In this document: positions 14,573 through 22,354 of the stretch, piece by piece
Layout of the letters: each line of letters starts with the position of its first letter
Position numbering within the stretch: position 1 is the first letter of the stretch
Source: Chloroflexota bacterium
Lineage (GTDB): Bacteria > Chloroflexota > Limnocylindria > Limnocylindrales > CSP1-4
Assembly: GCA_003158675.1 (NCBI GenBank)
Contig: PMKN01000089.1
Location: forward strand, 746 to 45,246
Length of the DNA stretch: 44,501 bases
Direction: 5' to 3'
Position numbers and translations under genes: made by a program
Notes under the pieces: model-generated
Told to the model about the DNA's origin: nothing
What the model saw: the letters and a program-made list of their open reading frames with translations, nothing else
The model's database searches: none

Positions 14573-16060
14573 ATGGAGACGATCGAAACGGCGCGATGGC
14601 GTGCGACATCGGGCCGACCGACGCCAAGGCGGCACAAGGTCCGCGCAACGGCGGCCATCCTCGCCGCGGCGATCCTGGCCAGTGCTTGCAGCGCTGCCAT
14701 TGCAACGCCCTCGCCTTCCGGCCCGCCGAATCCCACCTTGCCATCGCCGTCGTCGCAGTCGCCGACGGCGTCAACGTCCGTCGCACCGACGCCCGCTCCG
14801 GTCCAAACGGTCGATACCGGCTACTTCGCCATGGCCCTGGGCAATTCGGCACCGATTCCGCCGGCCGCTGACTTCGGCGTCCTGGCCGGCACCGAGATAA
14901 ACGACTTCGGGTTCGACCTGCTGCGTCGGCTGGATGCGAACGGCAATCTGTGCGCCTCGCCGGCCAGCATCGCGCTCGCCCTGGCCATGGTTCGCGCGGG
15001 AGCCAACGGCGACACGGCCGCGGAGATGGACAAGGTCCTGCACGATTTCGGGTCGCCCGGTCAGGCCGGCGAAATCGCGACCATGCTCGACGCGTTCAAG
15101 CGCCAGACCTTCTACGACAACTTCTACTCTGACGATCCGCTGGCCACGCCGTCCGACGGCCAGCAGCCGGATGCGGAGCTGGACGTGTCCAATGCCGTCT
15201 TCTCCCAGAAGGGAATGAGCCTGGAGCAGGCCTACCTCGACACGCTCAGCTCAGAGTTCGGGGCCGGCGTCGGGCTTCTCGACTACAAGGCCGACCCGGA
15301 GGCGGCCCGTCTCATCATCAACCGCTGGGCCAGCGATCGCACCAAGGGTCGCATCCCCAACGTGCTGCAGCCTGGCGAAATAACCACCACCACCCGCATC
15401 GCGCTGGCAGACGCCATCTACCTCAAGGCCGGCTGGAGCCAGCCCTTCGACGAAGCGGCCACGAAAGCGTTGCCGTTCACGCTCTCTAGCGGGGCCAAAG
15501 TCTCGGTTCCGACCATGGCGCTGGACAAGGTGCTCTCATATTCGGCCGGCAAGGGCTACCGCGCGGTGGAGCTTCCCTTCAGCGGAGAGTCGCTGTCGAT
15601 GACGATCGTCGTGCCCGACGACATGACCTCGTTCGTGAACGGCCTCACAGCCGCTGAGTTCGGCGGCATCGTGAGCCAGGGGAAGGGCTACATCGTGGAC
15701 CTGACCCTGCCGCGTTTCTCCGCCGACTCGAGGGTCGAACTGTCGCCAGTTCTAGCGGCGATGGGCATGCCGGCCGCCTTCGACCCGTCTCGGGCCGACT
15801 TCTCGGGCATCACGACGGACGAGAAGCTCTTCGTCCAGTTCGTGATCCACCAGGCCAACATCGACGTGGTCGAGAAGGGGACGACTGCCGCGGCAGTCAC
15901 CGTTGTCGGAGTGGGAACGATGGGTGGCGGCCCTACACCGCCACCACCGCCTCACGTGACGTTCCACGTCGACAAGCCGTTCCTGTACTTCATCCGCGAG
16001 GCCGGCACGGGCGCCATCCTCTTCATGGGCCGCATCGACGATCCGTCCTCGAAGAGCTGA
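14573..16060 (+). CDS. Serpin-family protease inhibitor, lipoprotein (paralogue 2)
   Basis: 495 residues from the ATG at 14573 (GAGGG seven bases upstream); the ORF track's long extension to 13892 overlaps the DUF1684 gene in antisense and is not real. The n-region is basic, followed by ATAAILAAAILASACS with probable lipidation at Cys39, then a Pro/Ser/Thr linker to about residue 80. The serpin domain closely mirrors paralogue 1: NDFGFDLLRRLDANGNLC, INRWASDRTKGRIPNVLQPGE, VDKPFLYFIREAGTGAILFMGR. Hinge EKGTTAAAV keeps the small residues needed for loop insertion. By the same count P1 is Met and P1' Gly; the P' side carries five consecutive prolines and is longer than in paralogue 1. It stands alone, followed 74 bases later by a minimal zincin on the same strand. 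Confidence 0.93.
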   Translation: METIETARWRATSGRPTPRRHKVRATAAILAAAILASACSAAIATPSPSGPPNPTLPSPSSQSPTASTSVAPTPAPVQTVDTGYFAMALGNSAPIPPAADFGVLAGTEINDFGFDLLRRLDANGNLCASPASIALALAMVRAGANGDTAAEMDKVLHDFGSPGQAGEIATMLDAFKRQTFYDNFYSDDPLATPSDGQQPDAELDVSNAVFSQKGMSLEQAYLDTLSSEFGAGVGLLDYKADPEAARLIINRWASDRTKGRIPNVLQPGEITTTTRIALADAIYLKAGWSQPFDEAATKALPFTLSSGAKVSVPTMALDKVLSYSAGKGYRAVELPFSGESLSMTIVVPDDMTSFVNGLTAAEFGGIVSQGKGYIVDLTLPRFSADSRVELSPVLAAMGMPAAFDPSRADFSGITTDEKLFVQFVIHQANIDVVEKGTTAAAVTVVGVGTMGGGPTPPPPPHVTFHVDKPFLYFIREAGTGAILFMGRIDDPSSKS

Positions 16061-16134
16061 GTCGGGGGCGCCAGCCGCCGGGCGCTCGTCGCCGCCCGCG
16101 CACCGCATCCGAGCCGGCGGCCGATAATGGGTCG

Positions 16135-16560
16135 ATGTGGCCCGAAACCGACCCGCCCGCCGACCTCTTCTCGGAACCCTTCGTCGGACCGGACGAACCG
16201 ATCGATCCTTTTGACGCACTCGTAGTGGCGGCGCTGGACTCGCTGCCACAGGCCTTCCGCGACCGGCTCGGCAGCGTGGCGGTCGTTGTCGAAGACGAGC
16301 CGACGATCGACCAACTCGCAGCCGTTGGAGCACACGGGCTGCTCGGGCTCTACACCGGCGTGCCGCGGACGGCGTATGGCGCGGAAGACGCTGCGATAGC
16401 GAGCAAGATCACGATCTTCCGCAATCCCCATCTGCGTCAATTCCGCGACCCGGAGGCCCTGGCTCGCGGCGTGGCCGAAACCGTCCGCCACGAGGTGGCG
16501 CACCACTTCGGTATCTCCGACGCCCGCCTTGAGGAGCTCGCGCGCGAGCGAGGCCGCTAG
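16135..16560 (+). CDS. Minimal zincin metallopeptidase family protein (DUF1025)
   Basis: 141 residues, cytoplasmic. Ends with the zinc site TVRHEVAHHFGISDARLEEL: HExxH at 119-123 and a downstream Asp129, as in the minimal zincins of the DUF1025 family. VVEDEPTIDQL, LLGLYTGVPRT and KITIFRNPHLRQF are the other family landmarks. No peptide substrate is known for these proteins. The gene follows serpin 2 by 74 bases on the same strand and ends before a strong pair of hairpins, so serpin and zincin could share a transcript. Confidence 0.9.
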   Translation: MWPETDPPADLFSEPFVGPDEPIDPFDALVVAALDSLPQAFRDRLGSVAVVVEDEPTIDQLAAVGAHGLLGLYTGVPRTAYGAEDAAIASKITIFRNPHLRQFRDPEALARGVAETVRHEVAHHFGISDARLEELARERGR

Positions 16561-16608
16561 CCGCCAAGGCGCCGAGAGCGCCGTACCTGGGTTGCCCGAC
16601 CCAAGCAG

Positions 16609-16652
16609 CCGCTCGCCGCCGGGCACTGCTAGTGCGACCCGGCGGCGAGCGG
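16609..16652. terminator. Strong 15-bp hairpin between convergent genes
   Basis: CCGCTCGCCGCCGGG and its exact complement CCCGGCGGCGAGCGG flank a 14-base loop that itself contains CACT-GCT-AGTG. It sits between the convergent zincin and propeller genes. There is no T-run on either side, so if it ends transcription it does so as a U-less (GC-rich) structure working in both directions. Confidence 0.65.
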
Positions 16653-16674
16653 TAACTCAGTTGCGATGCAGCCG

Positions 16675-16700
16675 CGCTGCGGCGTTCGAGCGCCGCAGCG
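16675..16700. terminator. Second hairpin of the convergent terminator pair
   Basis: CGCTGCGGCG and CGCCGCAGCG form a perfect 10-base stem with a TTCGAG loop, 22 bases after the first hairpin and 13 bases from the propeller stop codon. Again no U-tract. Confidence 0.6.
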
Positions 16701-16713
16701 AGCCGCGTGACGG

Positions 16714-19467
16714 TTACGGCAGGAAGAAGCCTGTCGCGTCGAAGACGACCTGCGTCTGAGCCGAAAGGTTGGACGCGACGTACGTGACGCCCAGCGAGCC
16801 GTCAGGCGCAAGAGCCACGGTCGCGGCGTTGGCGCGGTCGTCAGCGAGCGGGAAGTTGAGGGTGGAACTCGTCGGATTGTTGACGGGTGTCGGGCCCATG
16901 AACAAGTAGCCTCTAGCCGTCTGACCGGTAACGGTCAGATTGCCGGTGACCGCGGCTGCGCCGGTCGGGACGCCGCCCCTACCGGACACCGCGAAGGTGC
17001 GAGCCACGTGCGGGATGAACACCCCGGTCAGTCCGTTGGCCACGCGCGTATCGAGCAGCCGAGTAGGCGCCAGTGCAACGAAAGTGGCGCCCGAGGTACC
17101 TGGCACGAAGTATCCGGTGACGTCGAAGACGACATTGGCGTGCGACGACAGGTTCGAAGAGAAATACGTCACGCTCAAGTTGCCCGTTCCAAGGGCCACC
17201 GTCACGGCGTTGGCGCGGTCATCGCCGAGGGGGAAGTTGACCGTTGAGCTAGTCGGTTTGTTGATGGGTGTCGGGCCCACGAACAGATAGCCCCTGGCGG
17301 ACTGGCCGGTCACGGTCAAGTTGCCCGTTACCGCGGTGGCGTTGGCGGGAACGCCACCACGACCCGCCACCGCAAAGGTCCGAGCCACCTGTGAGGTGAA
17401 GACGCCGCTGAGACCGTTGCCCGACCTGGTGTCGAGCAGACGAGCCGGCGCCACGGCAAAGAAAGTTGCGCCTGAGAGATCTGGCAGGAAGTAGCCGGTG
17501 ACGTCGAAGACGACATGGGTCTTGGCCGACAGGTTGGACGACACGTAGGTGACGCCCAGCGAGCCGTCACTCCCCAGAGCCACCGTCACCGCGTTTGCGC
17601 GATCGTCGCCGAGGGGGAAGTTGAGCGTCGAGCTGGTCGGGTTGTTCATGGGAGTCGGGCCGACGAACAGATAGCCTCTGGCGGTCTGTCCGGTTACGGT
17701 CAGATTGCCGGTGACTGCGGTGGCGCTGGCGGGCACGCCGCCCCGACCTGCAACCGCGAAGGTCCTTGCGACGTGGGAAGTGAACGTGCCGCTGAGGCCG
17801 GTGCCTGAGCGCGTGTCGAGCAGTCGCGTGGGGCTAAGGGGGAAGAACGTGGAGCCGGTTCTCGCAACGTGCAGCGACGTCGAGCCGGTGGCGGTTCCGA
17901 ATGTGCCGGTGACCGTGTAGTCGCCCCCGACCGCAGAACCGCACAGGTTGCCGGCGCAGGTGCCCGCTCCGTTGATCGTGAATGTGGTCAGCGAAGTCAG
18001 GTCGCCGAGATCGGCGTTCGCACTGTCGAAGCCCTCCGCGGTGTAGGCCTGGGTAGCCCCGGCCACGATCGACGCGGCGGCCGGAACCAGGGCCAGATGG
18101 TCGGCCACGAGGTGAAAGGCGTACAGCTTCCCGTCGGACGAGCCGACGTAGACGACGCTGGACGAGACGGTGGGCGAGGACTGGACGGAGGTACCGATAG
18201 AGCTGCTCCAGGCAGGCACGCAGGCCGACCCGTCGATGGCGCAGTCGGCTCGGAAGGCGTAGAGCTTCCCGTCGGACGAGCCGACGTAAACTACGCCGTT
18301 GGCACTCGCGGGCGAGGACCGGACGGGGTGGCCGGTATCGCCGGTCCATAGCGGTGTGCAGGCCCCGCCGCCGGTGCTGCATGAAGTGCGGAAGGCATAG
18401 ACCTTGCCGTCATCGGACCCGACCCAGACCCGGCTGTCGCCGACCGACGGGGACGAGTAGATGGGACCGCCGGTCGCGGCCGTCCAGAGAGGCGTGCAGA
18501 CGTTGGGTGTGCCGCTGCAGCCGGTGGCTCCGGCCGCGTCGAAGGCGAACAGCTTGCCGTCGGCGGAGCCGACGTAGATCACTCCGGACAGGATCGAGGG
18601 CGAGGAGTGGACAGGGCCTCCGGTGGTGGCCGTCCACAGCGGATTGCACGACGCGCCGCCGCTGGCGCAGCCGGAGGCGAAGGCGTAGAGCTTGCCGTCG
18701 TTCGAGCCGACGTAGACGACGCCGAAAGCGACGGCCGCCGACGACTGGACGGCGGCGCCGGTCGTTGCCGTCCAGAGCGGGGTGCAGACGTCGGGAGTGC
18801 CGCCGCAGCCGGTCGCCCCGGCGGCGTCGAACGCGTAGACCTTGCCGTCGTCGGACCCCACGTAGACCACGCCTGTGTCGACCGTGGGTGACGAGTGGAT
18901 CGGACCGCCGGTCGTGGCGGTCCAGAGCGGCGAACACGTTCCGCCGCCGGTCGCGCACCCTACCGCGAAGGCGTACAGCTTGCCGTCGGCGGAGCCGACG
19001 AAGACGCGGTCGCCAGAAGCCGCCGGGGAGGAGTCGATTGCGCCGCCGGTCGTGGCGGTCCAGAGCGGCGCACACGTTCCGCCGCCGGTCGCGCACCCTA
19101 CCGCGAAGGCGTACAGCTTGCCGTCGGCGGAGCCGACGTACACCACGCCGTTGGCTACAGCCGGCGACGAGTCCACGGCGGCGCCGGTGGCGCCGGTCCA
19201 GGCCAGCCCGAGGGCGTGCACGTTCGAGTCGGAGAGGATCAGTTCGCTCGTGTTGTGCGCCTGATGCGTCTGGCTCTCGCGGAACTGGGTCCAGTCGCCG
19301 TTGGCGGCCAGGGTCGCGGCCGGCCCAAGGGTGACGACCGTGACCATCGCCACGCCGAGCGCAGCCAACCGAGCGACCAATGGCCGCAAGTGACCGCGGC
19401 CAGGTCTGTCCTTAGATTCGGAGATGGACAGAATCGTGCGATGCCGATGCGCGGAGGGGAAGTTCAC
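16714..19467 (-). CDS. Secreted eight-repeat PQQ-like propeller with triplicated RLLDTR domain
   Basis: About 917 residues from GTG 19467, chosen because AAGGAG lies 8 bases upstream; the ORF track begins 13 codons earlier. A long n-region leads to a signal segment (LAALGVAMVTVVTLGPAATLAA). Then eight repeats of ~45 residues follow, each like PLWTATTGGPIHSSP...GVVYVGSADGKLYAF, the PQQ-type blade, enough for one closed eight-bladed propeller. Each of the seven junctions carries a CX6C pair. After a short beta-rich bridge come three copies of a ~127-residue domain (PTRLLDTRSGTGLSG, VAGRGGVPASATAVTGNLTVTGQ, GYLFVGPTP, VVFDVTGYFLP), common in actinobacterial and chloroflexal secreted proteins. 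No alcohol-dehydrogenase active site is seen, so PQQ binding is not implied; binding of polymer or cell-wall material is a guess. Confidence 0.9.
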   Translation of the reverse strand: MNFPSAHRHRTILSISESKDRPGRGHLRPLVARLAALGVAMVTVVTLGPAATLAANGDWTQFRESQTHQAHNTSELILSDSNVHALGLAWTGATGAAVDSSPAVANGVVYVGSADGKLYAFAVGCATGGGTCAPLWTATTGGAIDSSPAASGDRVFVGSADGKLYAFAVGCATGGGTCSPLWTATTGGPIHSSPTVDTGVVYVGSDDGKVYAFDAAGATGCGGTPDVCTPLWTATTGAAVQSSAAVAFGVVYVGSNDGKLYAFASGCASGGASCNPLWTATTGGPVHSSPSILSGVIYVGSADGKLFAFDAAGATGCSGTPNVCTPLWTAATGGPIYSSPSVGDSRVWVGSDDGKVYAFRTSCSTGGGACTPLWTGDTGHPVRSSPASANGVVYVGSSDGKLYAFRADCAIDGSACVPAWSSSIGTSVQSSPTVSSSVVYVGSSDGKLYAFHLVADHLALVPAAASIVAGATQAYTAEGFDSANADLGDLTSLTTFTINGAGTCAGNLCGSAVGGDYTVTGTFGTATGSTSLHVARTGSTFFPLSPTRLLDTRSGTGLSGTFTSHVARTFAVAGRGGVPASATAVTGNLTVTGQTARGYLFVGPTPMNNPTSSTLNFPLGDDRANAVTVALGSDGSLGVTYVSSNLSAKTHVVFDVTGYFLPDLSGATFFAVAPARLLDTRSGNGLSGVFTSQVARTFAVAGRGGVPANATAVTGNLTVTGQSARGYLFVGPTPINKPTSSTVNFPLGDDRANAVTVALGTGNLSVTYFSSNLSSHANVVFDVTGYFVPGTSGATFVALAPTRLLDTRVANGLTGVFIPHVARTFAVSGRGGVPTGAAAVTGNLTVTGQTARGYLFMGPTPVNNPTSSTLNFPLADDRANAATVALAPDGSLGVTYVASNLSAQTQVVFDATGFFLP
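16717..17860. repeat. Three tandem ~381-384-bp repeats encoding the RLLDTR domains
   Basis: The landmark GT[AG]TCGAGCAG recurs at 17048, 17429 and 17813, spacing the units at 381 and 384 bases. Long runs are nearly identical between copies (for example around the GACCGGTNACGGTCA and GGGGAAGTTGA motifs). The units are large enough for recombination to change copy number. Confidence 0.85.
18905..19140. repeat. Near-identical 135-bp blade duplication
   Basis: About 100 bases starting near 18905 (CCGCCGGTCGTGGCGGTCCA) recur almost unchanged 135 bases later, near 19040. They encode blades 2 and 3 of the propeller, while other blades differ more, so this blade was copied recently. Confidence 0.8.
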
Positions 19468-19795
19468 CTCGCAAGCTCCTTCCATGTACGCGAGTCCGGC
19501 GCCCATCGCATTCGAGGAGTGCGGGGGCTGCTCGCGTGGCCTCGCGGCCCCGTTGTCGGGAGAGGCCTCGGTCGGCGATCCGGCCCATGACGGTGAAGAC
19601 CGGACAAGGCCAGACGTTCCTTACGTCTGCCACCCCATCCGGGAACCCTGCGCCCAGTTGGCGTTGGGGACCCAAAGCGGGCTCAAGATCGAACCATGAC
19701 GAGTATCTCATCAGCCATTCGTGGCGAGTCAACCCGTCCGCGCCCATCGGCGCGGCGACGCCAGGCAGGTTTGGGGCGGGGATGTGCCCCCGCCT
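19468..19795. other. Leader region upstream of the large propeller gene
   Basis: About 330 bases without a gene. It contains a perfect 7-base hairpin CAGACGT-TCCTT-ACGTCTG (19611-19629). I looked for c-di-GMP-I and other riboswitch cores in the propeller's leader and saw none. Confidence 0.4.
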
Positions 19796-20035
19796 CTATC
19801 CGGCGCGCTGCTTCGCAGGGCAATACGTCACGCTCGCGGCTTTTCGCTGGGCCCAGGTCTGGCCGGCACGAGCGCGTCCCTTAAGCCAGGTCTTGCGGTC
19901 GCGCAGGTGGCTGCGCTGGACGCCGGAACCGCCGTTCGTGCGGCTGTCGACGGCCGGGGCGGAGGTCGTTCGGTAGCCCGACTTGCCTGAACCGGCCTGG
20001 GGTTGCGGGGCGATCGTGGGGGTCTCGTCGCTCAT
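19796..20035 (-). CDS. Small basic hypothetical protein
   Basis: 79 residues from ATG 20035, with AAAGGA seven bases upstream and strongly G/C-biased third positions, so probably real. The N-terminal half is Ser/Gly/Thr-rich and likely disordered (TIAPQPQAGSGKSGYRTTSAP); the C-terminal half is basic and Trp-containing (RSHLRDRKTWLKGRARAGQTWAQRK). One Cys. A nucleic-acid or ribosome-associated role would suit the composition but is not shown. Confidence 0.55.
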   Translation of the reverse strand: MSDETPTIAPQPQAGSGKSGYRTTSAPAVDSRTNGGSGVQRSHLRDRKTWLKGRARAGQTWAQRKAASVTYCPAKQRAG

Positions 20036-20083
20036 TGGACGATCCTTTCGGTGTGACGAATGCTGTGGCCGCTCGCTGAGTAT

Positions 20084-20434
20084 CTAGACCGTGGCGCCGT
20101 TGCGCCCCGGACCAAGTTCGCCGCGAACGGCGGCGGCGCCGTGGAGTCGGGACCAATCGCATACGGCTTCATCGAGGAGTGGCGAATCCGGTCGTAGGGC
20201 CAGCCGATCGTCCGAGCCTCGAACGGCCTGGCCCAGCTCAGCCAAGACGCCGCGATAGGCCGGTTTGTCGTTTGGCCGGCGGAGCGTCGGCGGGAAGACG
20301 TCGAAGTAGCCGTCGCTGCTCACGACAATGAGCGCTCCGGGGGTGGCGAAGGGTCTGCGGGCCACGAGGGGATCCGATCTGCCGTGCGCTGCGAGTGACG
20401 GAATCGTGACCCGGCGCGGTCGACTGCCTACCAC
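20084..20434 (-). CDS. Hypothetical protein, start uncertain
   Basis: Up to 116 residues. The region from about residue 30 on (GALIVVSSDGYFDVFPPTLRRP, then DKPAYRGVLAELGQAVRG) has gene-like codon use with G/C-rich third positions, whereas the first ~28 residues are Arg/Ser-rich and may be non-coding. No ribosome site marks a start. No family recognised; it could be a fragment of a larger degraded gene. Confidence 0.4.
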   Translation of the reverse strand: MVGSRPRRVTIPSLAAHGRSDPLVARRPFATPGALIVVSSDGYFDVFPPTLRRPNDKPAYRGVLAELGQAVRGSDDRLALRPDSPLLDEAVCDWSRLHGAAAVRGELGPGRNGATV

Positions 20435-20599
20435 AGTGGGGCCCTGGCTGGATTAGGTCAAGCCGACCGGGCGGCCCAGACCGGGGATCGCGGGCGGCGC
20501 CTGCCGCGGCCGCCAGGGGGCAGCATTGTGTAATCGGCCCATTGCGAGTACCGTGGGTAGGTTGCTACGCCTCGTGGCAACGCTCCGCGTGGTCACCCG

Positions 20600-20640
20600 C
20601 TTTCCGAACGGGCCGTGCGTCTGCCGTTTCGTTCGGGAAG
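20600..20640 (+). promoter_or_regulatory. Leader hairpin just before the cold-shock ribosome site
   Basis: CTTTCCGAACG (20600-20610) pairs with CGTTCGGGAAG (20630-20640) along 11 bases with one G-U, around a 19-base loop. The ribosome site AGGGG (20648-20652) follows seven bases later. Such a leader could refold with temperature, as in cspA mRNA, but this is inference. Confidence 0.5.
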
Positions 20641-20658
20641 AGAATATAGGGGTCATTT

Positions 20659-20862
20659 GTGACCACCGGTACTGTCAAGAAGGTCGTCGCCGACCGCGGT
20701 TTCGGTTTCATTGCCGCCGAAGATGGGAAGGAATACTTCTTCCATCGTGGCGGGCTCCAGGCTCCCCTCGACTTCGATCGCCTTGTTGGCGGCGAGCGCG
20801 TCTCGTTTGAAGTCGAAACGAGCCCCAAGGGCCCGCGTGCCGTTCAGGTAAGCGCAGCCTAG
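20659..20862 (+). CDS. Cold-shock domain protein (CspA family)
   Basis: 67 residues, one OB-fold cold-shock domain. RNP1 is DRGFGFIAAED and RNP2 is KEYFFHRGGL; the usual KGFGFI and VFVHFS are thus slightly altered (FFHR for FVHF). C-terminal VSFEVETSPKGPRAVQVS is normal. It binds single-stranded RNA/DNA and acts as an RNA chaperone. The start is GTG with AGGGG six bases upstream. It comes first in a same-strand group with a glycosyltransferase and an RNA helicase; the helicase would fit a cold-adaptation theme. Confidence 0.93.
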   Translation: MTTGTVKKVVADRGFGFIAAEDGKEYFFHRGGLQAPLDFDRLVGGERVSFEVETSPKGPRAVQVSAA

Positions 20863-20896
20863 TCCGTTATTCCCGGCCCTCGCGGCTCGAGCGTCG

Positions 20897-22126
20897 ATGA
20901 CGCCCCGGGCCGCGAGCCGCCGCGGCTCGTACATCGAGCGCGACAGGAGCTACCCCATCTCGAGGACTGCCTTCGTCTCAACCTATGCTCCGCGCCAGTG
21001 CGGCATCGCCACGTTCACCTACGATCTGGCGACGACGGTCGGCGAACGCGAGATCGTGGCGCTCCACCCTGCCAACCAGCTGGGTCCCTACCCGGCGGAG
21101 GTCCGCCACCGCATCCGGCGCGACGTCCAGAGCGACTATGCCGACGCGGCGCAGGCCCTCAACGACTGTGGCGTTAGCGTGGTCTCGTTGCAGCACGACT
21201 TCGCCATCTGGGGCGGCGACGACGGCGCATGGGTTCTCGATTTCGCTCGCGGACTCCGCATTCCGGCCGTGGCCACGCTCCATAGCGTGCCCGCGCAGCC
21301 CAGCGTCGCCCAGCGCCGAATCCTGAGCGAGTTGACCGGCATTGCGGCAACCTCGGTGGTCATGTCGAAGGCCGCTTCCACCCGTCTGACCGATACATAC
21401 GCAGTTGACCCGTCGCGCGTCACCGTCATCCCCCACGGCATTCCGGATCTGCCGTTCGTCGCCTCCGACACCGTCAAGCCCCGACTCGGGCTGCAGGGGA
21501 AAGCGGTCATTCTGAGCTTCGGGCTGCTCGAGCCCGGCAAGGGTTTTGAGACGGTCATCGAGGCGATGCCGAGTGTCGTAGCCGCCGTTCCCACCGCCTG
21601 CTACGTGATCCTGGGCGCAACCCATCCCGACTCCGCCAGCCGCGGTGGCGAGGAATACCGGGCCGGCCTCGAGGCGCGAGTCGCCGCCCTCGGCATCGCC
21701 AACAACGTCAAGTTCGTCGATCGGTTCGTCGGCCGAGTCGAACTCGGCACCTGGCTCGAGGCCGCGGACATCATCGCGACGCCCTACCCGGATCTCGACC
21801 AGAGCGTTTCGGGCTGCCTCGCCTACGCCATGGGCGCCGGCAAGGCCATCGTTTCGACGCCGTACGTGTACGCCTCGGAGGAACTCGCCCAGAACCGTGG
21901 GCGGCTCGTTCCGATCGGTTCCTCTTCGGCCATTTCGGGTGCGTTCATAGAACTCCTCGGCGACGCGGAGCTGCGGACCTCGATGGGCCGGCGAGCCTAC
22001 GACCACAGCCGCCAGATGGTGTGGTGGCAGGTTGGCGCTGAATACCGGGGCTTGCTGGATCAAGTCTCCCGCTCGGCCCCCACGCCGGTCCGAACGGCTG
22101 GCAGGCTTGCGATTGGCGTCGCCTGA
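20897..22126 (+). CDS. GT4-family glycosyltransferase
   Basis: 409 residues, two Rossmann-like halves (GT-B fold). The first half opens with FVSTYAPRQCGIATFTYDLA, a donor/acceptor loop seen in a distinct GT4 clade, and includes VVSLQHDFAIWGGDDG and VATLHSVPAQPS. The second half contains VTVIPHGIP, ILSFGLLEPGKGFETVIEAM, and the acceptor/nucleotide segment SGCLAYAMGAGKAIVSTPYVYASEEL, where the usual EX7E motif is altered as in that clade (SGTLAYA-type). It probably transfers a hexose from a nucleotide sugar to a polysaccharide or glycolipid. No other sugar gene is near. The ATG has no clear ribosome site; the first ~24 residues are basic and may be leader. Confidence 0.88.
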   Translation: MTPRAASRRGSYIERDRSYPISRTAFVSTYAPRQCGIATFTYDLATTVGEREIVALHPANQLGPYPAEVRHRIRRDVQSDYADAAQALNDCGVSVVSLQHDFAIWGGDDGAWVLDFARGLRIPAVATLHSVPAQPSVAQRRILSELTGIAATSVVMSKAASTRLTDTYAVDPSRVTVIPHGIPDLPFVASDTVKPRLGLQGKAVILSFGLLEPGKGFETVIEAMPSVVAAVPTACYVILGATHPDSASRGGEEYRAGLEARVAALGIANNVKFVDRFVGRVELGTWLEAADIIATPYPDLDQSVSGCLAYAMGAGKAIVSTPYVYASEELAQNRGRLVPIGSSSAISGAFIELLGDAELRTSMGRRAYDHSRQMVWWQVGAEYRGLLDQVSRSAPTPVRTAGRLAIGVA

Positions 22127-22354
22127 ACCCCCGAACGCACACCGCCCCACTCCACCCTGCGGGTGGTACCGCCTCCACAGGTGGTAGGATGAGCTTGCTA
22201 ATCGCTGTTTCGGACACGCTGCAGCAGCGTCTGCCGTCGGTACGCCACGAGGGTGCCGGCAAACCAACCCGACCCAGGAGTCAGAGCGCGACCCAATCCG
22301 TCTCGCCCGGCCAGGTCGGAGACCGCGTCTAATGACGCACTCAGGAGCAATCGT
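22127..22354 (+). promoter_or_regulatory. Structured leader of the DEAD-box helicase gene
   Basis: 228 bases between the glycosyltransferase stop and the helicase start. It holds a perfect 6-base hairpin CCACCC-TGC-GGGTGG (22152-22166) and the dyad ACGCTGC-A-GCAGCGT (22216-22230). The frame is open from 22253 but Pro/Arg-rich and not conserved-looking, and the preferred TTG start at 22355 has AGGAG seven bases upstream. A leader RNA is therefore more likely than an N-terminal extension. Confidence 0.4.

Noticed and set aside
16717-19140. Possible CRISPR-like periodicity
   Set aside because: The repeats are long, in frame and without spacers; they encode protein repeats.
18354-19334. Arg-rich 326-residue plus-strand ORF
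   Set aside because: Shadow of the repetitive propeller; the regularity comes from the repeats of the real gene.
19468-19795. Riboswitch upstream of the large propeller
   Set aside because: Checked by eye for c-di-GMP-I and c-di-AMP cores; only a simple hairpin is present.
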